Assembly: GCA_002551355.1 (NCBI GenBank)
Contig: NTHE01000003.1
Coordinates: forward strand, 62,001 to 126,000
DNA from: Streptomyces sp. man185
Lineage (GTDB): Bacteria; Actinomycetota; Actinomycetes; Streptomycetales; Streptomycetaceae
Direction of reading: 5' to 3'
Length of the DNA: 64,000 nt
A program made the position numbers and the translations under genes. How positions within the stretch are numbered: the stretch's first letter is position 1; each line of letters opens with the position of its first letter. The notes under the pieces were generated by a model. That model was given only the letters and a program-made list of their open reading frames with translations. It ran no database searches and had not been told where the DNA came from. Below are positions 35,587 to 44,244 of this stretch, piece by piece.

Positions 35587-35601
35587 ATCCCCGCAGGGGA
35601 T
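35587..35601 (+). terminator. attenuator-like hairpin between leader 2 and the operon
   Basis: ATCCCC-gca-GGGGAT followed by TTCCTTTCC, about 38 bases after the leader stop. Short, but one of the few hairpins here with a pyrimidine tail. Candidate transcription attenuator. Otherwise the 369-bp gap shows no gene. Confidence 0.45.
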
Positions 35602-35695
35602 TTCCTTTCCTGCCGCGCGCTCTGTTCTGCCCGACCGCGCCCCCGTACCGCCGTGCGCCCATTCTCCGCGTTCCCCTCCTTCCATTCCGGGAGAG

Positions 35696-36199
35696 ATGTT
35701 GACCGTCACCGTGCCCTCCTATGCCCCCGCCTACGCCCCCGACCGTTTCAAGCAGGTGTTCCGCCGCTACCCGGCGGGCGTGGTCGTCGTCACCGCCGAC
35801 TCCGGCCGGGGCCCCGTCGGATTCACCGCCACCTCGCTCACCTCGCTGTCCCTGGATCCGCCGCTGGTCTCGTACGGCATCGGCACCACCAGCTCCTCCT
35901 GGCCGCATGTCGAGGAGGCGTTCTCCACCGTCGTCAACTTCCTCGGCGCCGACCAGGAGTCCCTCGCCCGGACCTTCGCCACCAGCGGCATCGACCGGTT
36001 CGCCGCACCGACCGCCTGGCGGCGGCTGCCGGAGGGCGAGCCGGTGCTCGACGGAGTGGCCGGCTGGCTGCGCCTGGAGACCGAGCGGATCGTGCCCGCC
36101 GGCGACCACCGGATCGTCATCGCCCGGGTCACCGACTCCTGGCTCGACGGGGACCGCAGCCCGCTGCTGTTCCACGACGGCGCCTACCACTCCCTCTGA
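35696..36199 (+). CDS. flavin reductase (FMN split-barrel), partner of the flavin monooxygenase
   Basis: 167 aa protein of the flavin reductase-like family (HpaC/DszD/NtaB type): FRRYPAGVVVVTA, GFTATSLTSLSLDPPLVSYGI, FSTVVNFLGADQESLARTF, HRIVIARVTD. It should supply reduced FMN to the monooxygenase encoded four genes downstream. GGGAGAG precedes the ATG. First gene of the operon, 18 bp from the binding-protein gene. Confidence 0.9.
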   Translation: MLTVTVPSYAPAYAPDRFKQVFRRYPAGVVVVTADSGRGPVGFTATSLTSLSLDPPLVSYGIGTTSSSWPHVEEAFSTVVNFLGADQESLARTFATSGIDRFAAPTAWRRLPEGEPVLDGVAGWLRLETERIVPAGDHRIVIARVTDSWLDGDRSPLLFHDGAYHSL

Positions 36200-36217
36200 G
36201 ACCCAGGAACACACCCC

Positions 36218-37300
36218 ATGCCTCGTCACCAGACCAACGCCCCTTCCGCGACACCCCGAACCGTGGGCCGCCGGTCCTTTCTCGCTCTCGCCACCGGAAC
36301 GGTTCTCGGCCTCGCCGCCTGCTCTCCGCAGTCCAAGACCGTGGCCAGTTCCGAGCCCACCGGAAAACTCCCCCCGGGAGCCCCGCCGCCCGGAACGAAA
36401 CTGACCGTCGCGGTCCGTCAGACCAGGCTCCAGCTGGAGCCGGCGGGCCTTCAGAAGGACCTCGCCTTCACCGTTTCCGAATGGCCGAACCTGAGCGCGG
36501 GACCCGATATCATCCAGGGTTTCCGGGCCCAGTCCATCGACCTCGCCTCCAACGCGGGAATTCCGCCGATCCAGGCCAAGGCCATCGGCGTCGATACGAA
36601 GATCGTCGCCGTCCAGGTGCGCCCCCGGCCCATTTACACCTTCGCCACCGCCCCGGGCTCGGACATCGCGTCGGTGGAGGAATTCCGCGGCAAGAAGATC
36701 GGCTTCTCCCAGGGCCAGGCCCAGGGTGTCGTCGTCCTGCGCGCCCTGAAGGCGGCCGGGCTGAAGAACAGCGACGTCGAACTCGTCGCGCTGCCCAGCA
36801 CCCAGTTCCTCACCGCGCTGCAGTCCAAGCAGGTCGACGTGGCCCCGCTGGGCGAGCCGACCCTCACCAAGTACCTCGACCAGTACGGCAAGGACGGCGC
36901 CACCGGCCTCAAGACCGACGTGGTCGACCTGCTCACCGTGCTGTGGGCCCCGGTGGAGGTCCTGAACGACCCCGCCAAGGCCGCCGCCGTCCGCAGCTTC
37001 GTCCCGCTGTGGGCCAAGGGCCTGGTCTGGGCGTGGGAGAACACGGACGAGTGGATCGACACCTACTACGTGAAGAGCGAGGGCGTCTCCGAGGCCGACG
37101 GCCGGCGCATCGTCTCCTCCCTCCACAAGCCGCAGTTCCCCGTCAGCTGGGACAAGGCCGTCGCATGGGAGCAGGAGACCGCCGACCTGATGGCCGAAGG
37201 CGGCTTCGTACCGAAGCAGGACGTCGCCGACCTGTTCGACCGCCGCTTCGAAGGGCTGGCGGCCCAGTCCGTTCCCGCCGAGTACCGGGAGACGTCATGA
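36218..37300 (+). CDS. ABC transporter substrate-binding lipoprotein, SsuA-like (sulfonate type)
   Basis: 360 aa lipoprotein. Twin-arginine-like signal (RRSFLALATGTVLGLAAC, residues 18-35) with lipobox LAAC and lipidated Cys35. The body has the NMT1/SsuA features (LQLEPAGLQKD, LASNAGIPPIQAKA, EEFRGKKIGFSQGQAQGVVVL). Family members bind sulfonates, nitrate or taurine. The linked monooxygenase favours an organosulfur ligand. The stop overlaps the permease start (ATGA). Confidence 0.87.
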   Translation: MPRHQTNAPSATPRTVGRRSFLALATGTVLGLAACSPQSKTVASSEPTGKLPPGAPPPGTKLTVAVRQTRLQLEPAGLQKDLAFTVSEWPNLSAGPDIIQGFRAQSIDLASNAGIPPIQAKAIGVDTKIVAVQVRPRPIYTFATAPGSDIASVEEFRGKKIGFSQGQAQGVVVLRALKAAGLKNSDVELVALPSTQFLTALQSKQVDVAPLGEPTLTKYLDQYGKDGATGLKTDVVDLLTVLWAPVEVLNDPAKAAAVRSFVPLWAKGLVWAWENTDEWIDTYYVKSEGVSEADGRRIVSSLHKPQFPVSWDKAVAWEQETADLMAEGGFVPKQDVADLFDRRFEGLAAQSVPAEYRETS

Positions 37301-38187
37301 CCGACCTGCTGTCCACCGCCCGCCCCGGCGGTCCCGCCCTCCTCACCAAGGACGCGCCGCCCGCCGAGGACACCGCGGGCCGGGCGGGACCCGCCGCCGC
37401 GCGCGGCACCCGCAGACGGCTCGGCCCCGGACGGTCGATCCCCTTCGGCCGGCTACTCGGGCCCGTCCTGCTCGTCGCCCTGTGGTGGGTGGCCTCGGCC
37501 TCCGGCTACCTGGACCCGCGCATCCTGTCCGGTCCCGGCAGCGTCATCTCCACCGCCGCCGACCTCGTCACCACCGGACGCCTCCAGGACAACGTCCTCA
37601 TCTCCCTCCAACGCGCCGGACTCGGCCTCCTCTTCGGTGTCACCGCCGGGGTGGTCCTCGCGGTCACGGCCGGGCTCAGCCGCAGCGGGGAGTACCTGCT
37701 CGACGGGCCCCTCCAGATCAAGCGCGCCATCCCCTCGCTCGCCATGCTGCCGCTGCTGATCCTCTGGCTCGGCATCGGCGAACAGATGAAGGTCACGGTG
37801 ATCGCGCTCGGCGTCGCGGTCAACATGTACATCAACACCTACGCCTCGCTGACCTCCATCGACAGCCGTTACGTGGAGCTCGCCGAGGGCCTCGACCTCA
37901 CCCGGTCCCAGTTCCTGCGCAAGGTCGTCGCCCCCGGCTCGCTGCCCGGCTTCTTCGTCGGCCTGCGGCTCGGCGTCACCTCGTCCTGGCTCGGACTGAT
38001 CGTCGTCGAGCAGATCAACTCCACCAGCGGCATCGGCTACATGATGTTCCAGGCCCAGCAGTACGCCCAGTCCGACGTGATCATCGTGGGCCTGGTCGCC
38101 TACGGGATCTTCGGCTTCGCCTCCGACGCGGGAGTACGCGCGATCGAAAGGAAGGTCCTGTCATGGCGACGCACCCTGGCGGGCTGA
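37297..38187 (+). CDS. ABC transporter permease (SsuC-like)
   Basis: 296 aa inner-membrane permease with about six membrane segments and the EAA-like loop (YVELAEGLDLTRSQFLRKVVAPGSLPGFFVGLRLG). The N-terminal 45 residues are Gly/Pro/Ala rich and cytoplasmic. ATGA overlap with the upstream gene. Its end overlaps the ATPase gene start by 25 bp, so the three importer genes are tightly coupled. Confidence 0.9.
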   Translation: MTDLLSTARPGGPALLTKDAPPAEDTAGRAGPAAARGTRRRLGPGRSIPFGRLLGPVLLVALWWVASASGYLDPRILSGPGSVISTAADLVTTGRLQDNVLISLQRAGLGLLFGVTAGVVLAVTAGLSRSGEYLLDGPLQIKRAIPSLAMLPLLILWLGIGEQMKVTVIALGVAVNMYINTYASLTSIDSRYVELAEGLDLTRSQFLRKVVAPGSLPGFFVGLRLGVTSSWLGLIVVEQINSTSGIGYMMFQAQQYAQSDVIIVGLVAYGIFGFASDAGVRAIERKVLSWRRTLAG

Positions 38188-38912
38188 TCACGAAGGCCCC
38201 GCCCGCCGTCCGCACCACCCGGCTGGTACGGAGGTTCGGCGACCGGATCGTCCTGAAGGAGCTGGACCTGACGGTGGCTCCGGGGGAGTTCACCGCCCTC
38301 CTCGGCCGCAGCGGCTCGGGCAAGTCCACCCTGCTGCGGGCCGTGGCCCGGCTCGACCACACGGTCGAGGGCTCCGGTGAACTCCTCGTCCCCGAACGGG
38401 TGTCGCTCTCCTTCCAGGACTCCCGGCTGCTGCCCTGGCTCCGCGTCCTGGACAACGTGACCCTCGGCCTGCGCGGCCCAGGCGCCCGCGAGCGCGGCCT
38501 GACCGCCCTGGAGGAAGTGGGCCTGGCCGGCCGGGACCGCTCCTGGCCGCACGAGCTCTCCGGCGGCGAACAGCAGCGCGCCGCACTCGCCCGCGCTCTG
38601 GTCCGCGAACCCGAACTGCTCCTTGCGGACGAGCCGTTCGGGGCGCTGGACGCCCTGACCCGGATCAAGATGCACGGCCTGCTGCGCGAACTGTACGAGC
38701 GCCACCGCCCCGCGGTGCTCCTGGTCACCCACGACGTGGACGAGGCCGTGGAGCTCGCCGACCGGGTCCTGGTGCTGGAGGACGGTCTGATCTCCGTCGA
38801 CCTCGCCATCGATCTGCCGACCCCGCGCTCCCGTCGGGACGCCCGCTTCCAGGAGTACCGCGACACCCTGCTCACCGCCCTCGGGGTCGCCCAGCCGCCC
38901 GCGGCCGCCTGA
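38163..38912 (+). CDS. ABC transporter ATPase (SsuB-like)
   Basis: 249 aa ATPase with Walker A GRSGSGKST, Q-loop SFQDSRLLPW, signature LSGGEQQR, Walker B LLLADEPFGALD and switch His in VTHDVDEA. The Q-loop DSRLLPW is typical of the nitrate/sulfonate/taurine importer ATPases. The start lies within the permease gene. An 86-bp gap to the monooxygenase may allow an internal ribosome entry or processing site. Confidence 0.92.
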   Translation: MATHPGGLITKAPPAVRTTRLVRRFGDRIVLKELDLTVAPGEFTALLGRSGSGKSTLLRAVARLDHTVEGSGELLVPERVSLSFQDSRLLPWLRVLDNVTLGLRGPGARERGLTALEEVGLAGRDRSWPHELSGGEQQRAALARALVREPELLLADEPFGALDALTRIKMHGLLRELYERHRPAVLLVTHDVDEAVELADRVLVLEDGLISVDLAIDLPTPRSRRDARFQEYRDTLLTALGVAQPPAAA

Positions 38913-38998
38913 GGAGCACAGCCGCCACCCCGGGACCGGCCGCACACACCTCCCCGTACCCGCCCGGGACCCACTCCCGTACCTGCCTGGAGACACCC

Positions 38999-40390
38999 AT
39001 GCCTTCCGCCGGACCCCGCAAGCAGCTCCACCTCAACGCCTTCCTCATGTCCACCGGACACCACGAGGCGTCCTGGCGGCTCCCCGAGAGCCCCGCCGAG
39101 GCCAACTCCGACATCGCGCACTACAAGAACCTCGCCCGGATCGCCGAACGAGGCCGCCTGGACTCCCTGTTCCTCGCCGACAGCCCGGTCCTCATGGGCG
39201 ACCCCGGCCGTCGCCCCGCCGCCAAGCTGGAGCCCACCGTCCTGCTCACCGCGCTCGCCGGGGCCACCGAGCACATCGGGCTCATCGCCACCGCGTCCAC
39301 CAGCTACAACGAGCCCTACAACCTGGCCCGCAGGTTCGCCTCCCTGGACCATGTCTCCGGCGGCCGGGCCGGCTGGAACATCGTGACCACCGCCGGGGCC
39401 GACGCCGCCCGCAACTTCGGCCTGGACGACACCCCGCTGCACCGCGAGCGCTACCGCCGCGCCGCCGAGTTCGTCGAGGTCTCCACCAAGCTCTGGGACA
39501 GCTGGGCGGATGATGCCGTCGTCGCCGACAAGGAGCAGGGCGTTCACGCGCTCGCCGACCGGGTCCGCCCCATCGACCACCGGGGCGAGTTCTTCCGCGT
39601 CGACGGACCTCTCAACGTCCAGCGCCCGCCCCAGGGTTACCCGCTGCTCGTGCAGGCCGGGTCCAGCGAGGACGGCAAGGACTTCGCCGCCCGGTACGCC
39701 GAAGCGGTGTTCACCGCCCAGCAGACCCTGCAGGAGGGCATCGCCTTCTACCAGGACGTCAAGGCACGGGCCGTGGCGCTCGGCCGGGACCCGGGCTCCA
39801 TCAAGATCCTGCCCGGCATCGTCCCCGTCATCGGCGACACCGAGGCCGAGGCCCACGAGCTCGACGCCGAACTGGACCGCCTCATCGTCCCCGAGTACGC
39901 CAAGCGGCAGCTCGCCCTGCGGCTGAAGATCGCCCCGGACGACCTCGACCTGGACGCCGAACTCCCCGAGGACATCCCCACCGAGGACGAGATCGAGGGC
40001 GCCAAGAGCCGCTACACGCTCATCGTGGAGCTGGCCCGCCGCGAGCGGTTGACGGTGCGTCAACTCATCGGCAGGCTCGGTGGCGGACGCGGTCACCGCA
40101 CCTTCGCGGGCACCGCCGTACAGGTCGCCGACACCATCGAGCACTGGTACGACAGCGGGGCCGCCGACGGCTTCAACATCATGCCCGCCGTGCTCCCCTC
40201 GGGCCTGGAGGTCTTCGTCGACCGGGTCGTCCCGATCCTCCAGGAACGCGGGCTGTTCCGCACCGAGTACACCGGCTCCACCCTGCGCGAGCACTACGGC
40301 CTGCCGCGCCCCGCCAACCAGCTCTTCGATGCAGCCGACACCACCGTCGACCGGCTCGACGCCGTCCCGGCCACGGCGGGGGCCCGGTGA
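38999..40390 (+). CDS. FMN-dependent monooxygenase, NtaA/SnaA/DszA/DmoA family
   Basis: 463 aa luciferase-like (LLM) monooxygenase with the subgroup motifs LHLNAFLMSTGHHEASWR, FLADSPVLMGDP, TASTSYNEPYNLARRFASLDHVSGGRAGWN and PLLVQAGSSEDGKDFAARYAEAVFTA. Members use FMNH2 from a separate reductase to oxygenate organosulfur or amine substrates (dibenzothiophene sulfone, dimethylsulfide, nitrilotriacetate). With an SsuA-type importer and cysteine leader, C-S bond cleavage releasing sulfite is the likely reaction. The substrate is unknown. GGAGA precedes the ATG. The stop overlaps the next start (GTGA). Confidence 0.9.
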   Translation: MPSAGPRKQLHLNAFLMSTGHHEASWRLPESPAEANSDIAHYKNLARIAERGRLDSLFLADSPVLMGDPGRRPAAKLEPTVLLTALAGATEHIGLIATASTSYNEPYNLARRFASLDHVSGGRAGWNIVTTAGADAARNFGLDDTPLHRERYRRAAEFVEVSTKLWDSWADDAVVADKEQGVHALADRVRPIDHRGEFFRVDGPLNVQRPPQGYPLLVQAGSSEDGKDFAARYAEAVFTAQQTLQEGIAFYQDVKARAVALGRDPGSIKILPGIVPVIGDTEAEAHELDAELDRLIVPEYAKRQLALRLKIAPDDLDLDAELPEDIPTEDEIEGAKSRYTLIVELARRERLTVRQLIGRLGGGRGHRTFAGTAVQVADTIEHWYDSGAADGFNIMPAVLPSGLEVFVDRVVPILQERGLFRTEYTGSTLREHYGLPRPANQLFDAADTTVDRLDAVPATAGAR

Positions 40391-43300
40391 CGGACTGTAC
40401 GGCGCACGGCGGCGCCGGAACCCGACAGCACCCGGGGACCGGCGCCGCCCGACGGCCCGACCCACGGCACGGCTGGGCACGCCGGCTGATCGGCTACTGC
40501 CTGCGCCACCGCACCGACCTCCTCCTCGCCTTCGGCGCGGCACTGGTCGCCGCCCTGGCCACCGCCGCCCTGCCGCTCGTCCTGCGCGACGTCGTGGACG
40601 GTCTCGGCGACGACACCGGCTCCCTCGCCCCCTGGATCGCCCTGCTCGCCGGGCTCGGCGCCGTCCGCTTCGGCGCGAGCTTCACCCGCCGCTACCGCTC
40701 CGGACGGCTTTCCCTCGGCGTCCAGTACGACCTGCGCAACGACGCCTTCGCCGCGCTGATGCGCCTCGGCGGCGCCCAGCAGGACGGACTGCGCACGGGG
40801 CAGGTGGTGAGCCGGTCCATCTCCGACATCACCCTCGTCCAGACGCTGCTGCAGTTCCTGCCGAACCTCACCGGCAACGCCCTGATGTTCCTGTGCTCGC
40901 TTGCCGTCATGGCGTTCCTCTCCCCGCTGCTGACCGTCGTCGCCCTCGTCGTCGGCCCCCTGCTCCACCTCATCGCCCTGCGCAGCCGCCGCGACCTCTT
41001 CCCCGCCCACTGGCACGCCCAGCAGGAGGCCGCCGAGGTCGCCTCCACCGTCGAGGCGACCGTCACCGGCGTCCGCGTCGTCAAGGGCTTCGGCCAGGAG
41101 GACCGCGAGCTGGCCGGCCTGGAGGAGCGCGCCCGGGGCCTGTTCGCCTCCCGGCTGCGGGTCGTCCGCTTCACCGGCCGCTACAACCCGGCGCTCCAGG
41201 CCGTCCCCGCCCTCGGCCAGGTCGCCGTCCTGGCCCTCGGCGGCTGGATGGCGCTGCACGGCCGGATCTCGCTCGGCACCTTCCTCGCCTTCACCACCTA
41301 CCTCGGCTCCTTCGTCACCCCCGTACGCCAGGTCGCCACCCTCCTCACCGTCTGGCCGCAGGCCCGCGCCGGAGCCGAACGCGTCCTGGAGGTCGTCGAC
41401 GAGGCCCCCGTCATCACCGACGCCCCGGACGCCCGCGAACTGCCCGACCGCCCGCCCGCGCTCTCCTGGAGGGGCGTCACCTTTGGCTACGGGGACGGCC
41501 CGCCGCTCCTCGACGGCTTCACGCTCGACCTCCGCCCGGGCGAGACGCTTGCCCTGATCGGCGCGGCCGGATCGGGCAAGTCGACCGCCGCCGCCCTGCT
41601 GCCACGGTTCTACGACGTCCACTCCGGCACGGTCGCCGTCGACGGCACCGACGTGACCGAACTGTCCCTCGCCTCGCTGCGCTCCCGGATCGGCTACGTT
41701 TTCGAGGAGAGTCTGCTGGTCTCCGACACCGTGCGCGCCAACATCGCCTACGGATCGCCCGACGCCACCGACGAGCAGATCCGGACCGCCGCCAGGATCG
41801 CCCGCGCCGACGAGTTCGTCGAACGGCTTCCGCACGGGTACGACACCGTCGTCGGCGAACAGGGCCTCACCCTCTCCGGCGGCCAGCGCCAGCGCATCGC
41901 GCTCGCCCGGGCCCTGGTCGGCGACCCGGCGATCCTGGTCCTGGACGACGCCACCTCCGCCATCGACGCCCGCGTCGAGGCCGAGATCCATGCCGGCCTG
42001 CACGCGGAGACCCGCCGCCGGACGACCCTGATCGTGGCCCACCGCCGCTCCACCCTGGAGCTCGCCGACCGGATCGCCGTGCTGGACGGCGGGCGCATCG
42101 CCGACACCGGCACCCTGGACGAACTCCGCTCCCGTTCCGCCCTGTTCCGTACGCTGCTGTCCACCGTCGAGCCCACGGCCAGTGAACCCGTGCCCGAGCC
42201 CCCGGCCGGCGGGGTGACCGCGGACCTCTGGCTGCGGGACGAGGCGGCCGGGGCCGACACCGACGAGTCCACGGCCGTCCGGGCCGCCCAGGCGCTCGCC
42301 GAGGCCGCCGCCACCTCCGGGCCCGGACGCGGCGGACCCGGCGGCGGGGTCCTCGGCTCCGCCCCGCCCAGCCCGGAGCTGATCGCCGGACTGGCCCGCC
42401 TCCCGCTGCCCGAGGCCGACCCGAAGGTCACCACCGAACAGGCTGTCGCCGCCGACCCCGCCTTCCACCTCGGCACCCTGCTGCGGCCCTTCCGGCGCCC
42501 GCTGGTCCTCGGGCTGCTGCTCGTCGCCCTCGACGCCGCCGCGCAGATCGCCGTGCCGGTCCTCGTCCGCCACGGGGTGGACCACGGCGTCGCCCGGCAG
42601 GCCGGGGGAGTCCTGCTGGCGGCGGCCGCCGTCGCCGGGCTGGTCGTCGCGGCGAACTGGCTGATCGGGATCGCCCAGGTCCGCACCACCGGCCGGACCG
42701 GCGAGCGACTGCTCTACACCCTGCGGGTGAAGACCTTCGCCCAGCTCCAGCGGCTCGGCCTGGACTACTACGAGCGGGAGCTCGGCGGCCGGATCATGAC
42801 CCGGATGACCACCGACGTGGACGCCCTGTCGAACTTCCTCCAGACCGGGCTGATCACCGCCGTCGTCAGCCTGCTCACCGTCCTCGGCGTGCTGGTCACC
42901 CTGCTCGTCATCGACGCGGGCCTCGCCGTCGTCCTGCTCCTCGCCCTCCCGGTCCTGATCGGCGCGACCGCCCTCTTCCGGCACTACTCGGTGCCCGCCT
43001 ACCGGGAGGCCCGCGAACGCGTCAGTGCGGTCAACGCCTGCCTCCAGGAGAACGTCACCGCCATCCGCCTCACCCAGGCGTTCCGCCGCGAGCAGCGCAA
43101 CGCCCGCGACTTCGCCCAACTGGCCTGGGGATTCCGGGACTCACGGCTGCGCGCCCAGCGGTACATGGGCACGTTCTTCCCGTTCGTGGAGTTCCTCGGC
43201 ACCCTGTCCACCGCCGGCGTCCTGCTCGTCGGCGCGGGCCAGGTACGCTCCGGCGAACTGAGCGCGGGCACCCTGATCGCCTTCCTCCTCTACGTGGAGC

Positions 43301-44244
43301 TGTTCTTCTCCCCCATCCAACAGCTCTCGCAGGTCTTCGACGGCTACCAGCAAGCGGTCATCGGCCTCGGCCGCCTGCGCTCCCTGATGCGCACCCCGGC
43401 CGGCACACCACAGCCCGAAAACCCCTTGAACGTAGGGCGGTTGCGCGGAGAGGTGGAGTTCGACGAGGTGTCGTTCGGTTACGCGGGCGGCGGCGGGCAG
43501 GAAGTCCTGCACGGGTTGCGGCTGCGCATCGCGTCCGGGGAGACCGTCGCCCTGGTCGGGGCCACCGGCGCGGGCAAGTCCACCGTGGTCAAACTGCTGG
43601 CCCGCTTCTACGACCCGACCGCCGGAACGGTACGCGTCGACGGCCACGACCTGCGCGACCTCGACCTGCCCGCCTACCGGCGCAGACTCGGCCTCGTACC
43701 GCAGGAGCCGTACCTCTTCAGCGGGACCGTGCGGGACGCCATCGCCTACGGCCGGCCCGACGCAGCCGACGCCGAGGTGGAGGCTGCCGCCCGGGCCGTG
43801 GGCGCCCACGAGATGATCGCCGGTCTCCGGCTCGGCTACCTCCAGCAGGTGGGGGAGCGGGGGCGGAGTCTGTCCGCCGGGCAACGGCAGCTCCTCGCCC
43901 TGGCCCGGGCCGAACTCGTCGACCCGGACGTCCTGTTGCTCGACGAGGCCACAGCCTCCCTCGACCTGGCCACCGAACGCCGGGTCGCCGCTGCGACCGA
44001 CGCCCTGTGCCGTCGCCGCACGACCGTGGTCGTCGCCCACCGGCTGACCACCGCCGCCCGCGCCGACCGGGTAGTCGTCCTCGACGCCGGAGCGGTCGTC
44101 GAGAGCGGCACCCACACCGAACTCCTCGCCGCCCGGGGCCCGTACCACCGGCTGTGGGAGGCCTTCCGGCAGACCGGCGCACCGACTCCGCCCGTGAACC
44201 GCCCCGACCCCACCACACAGCTCGTCAAGGAGAGTGCAGGATGA
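40387..44244 (+). CDS. fused two-half ABC exporter with one degenerate ATP site
   Basis: 1285 aa single polypeptide containing two membrane-domain/ATPase pairs. NBD1: Walker A GAAGSGKST (Lys398), signature LSGGQRQR, Walker B ending LVLDDATSAID, where the catalytic base position is Asp521 rather than Glu. NBD2: GATGAGKST (Lys1064), signature LSAGQRQ, LLLDEATASLD with Glu1187. Asp in NBD1 plus LSAGQ in NBD2 define a degenerate composite site, while the second site is canonical, as in heterodimeric exporters. Six membrane helices precede each NBD. Such exporters are usually two genes in actinobacteria, so the fusion is notable. GTGA overlap with the monooxygenase. Confidence 0.9.
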   Translation: MTDCTAHGGAGTRQHPGTGAARRPDPRHGWARRLIGYCLRHRTDLLLAFGAALVAALATAALPLVLRDVVDGLGDDTGSLAPWIALLAGLGAVRFGASFTRRYRSGRLSLGVQYDLRNDAFAALMRLGGAQQDGLRTGQVVSRSISDITLVQTLLQFLPNLTGNALMFLCSLAVMAFLSPLLTVVALVVGPLLHLIALRSRRDLFPAHWHAQQEAAEVASTVEATVTGVRVVKGFGQEDRELAGLEERARGLFASRLRVVRFTGRYNPALQAVPALGQVAVLALGGWMALHGRISLGTFLAFTTYLGSFVTPVRQVATLLTVWPQARAGAERVLEVVDEAPVITDAPDARELPDRPPALSWRGVTFGYGDGPPLLDGFTLDLRPGETLALIGAAGSGKSTAAALLPRFYDVHSGTVAVDGTDVTELSLASLRSRIGYVFEESLLVSDTVRANIAYGSPDATDEQIRTAARIARADEFVERLPHGYDTVVGEQGLTLSGGQRQRIALARALVGDPAILVLDDATSAIDARVEAEIHAGLHAETRRRTTLIVAHRRSTLELADRIAVLDGGRIADTGTLDELRSRSALFRTLLSTVEPTASEPVPEPPAGGVTADLWLRDEAAGADTDESTAVRAAQALAEAAATSGPGRGGPGGGVLGSAPPSPELIAGLARLPLPEADPKVTTEQAVAADPAFHLGTLLRPFRRPLVLGLLLVALDAAAQIAVPVLVRHGVDHGVARQAGGVLLAAAAVAGLVVAANWLIGIAQVRTTGRTGERLLYTLRVKTFAQLQRLGLDYYERELGGRIMTRMTTDVDALSNFLQTGLITAVVSLLTVLGVLVTLLVIDAGLAVVLLLALPVLIGATALFRHYSVPAYREARERVSAVNACLQENVTAIRLTQAFRREQRNARDFAQLAWGFRDSRLRAQRYMGTFFPFVEFLGTLSTAGVLLVGAGQVRSGELSAGTLIAFLLYVELFFSPIQQLSQVFDGYQQAVIGLGRLRSLMRTPAGTPQPENPLNVGRLRGEVEFDEVSFGYAGGGGQEVLHGLRLRIASGETVALVGATGAGKSTVVKLLARFYDPTAGTVRVDGHDLRDLDLPAYRRRLGLVPQEPYLFSGTVRDAIAYGRPDAADAEVEAAARAVGAHEMIAGLRLGYLQQVGERGRSLSAGQRQLLALARAELVDPDVLLLDEATASLDLATERRVAAATDALCRRRTTVVVAHRLTTAARADRVVVLDAGAVVESGTHTELLAARGPYHRLWEAFRQTGAPTPPVNRPDPTTQLVKESAG

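Noticed and set aside
40294..43119. 941-residue antisense frame across the fused ABC exporter
   Set aside because: Low-complexity composition, no ribosome binding site or motif. The sense strand encodes full ABC motifs.
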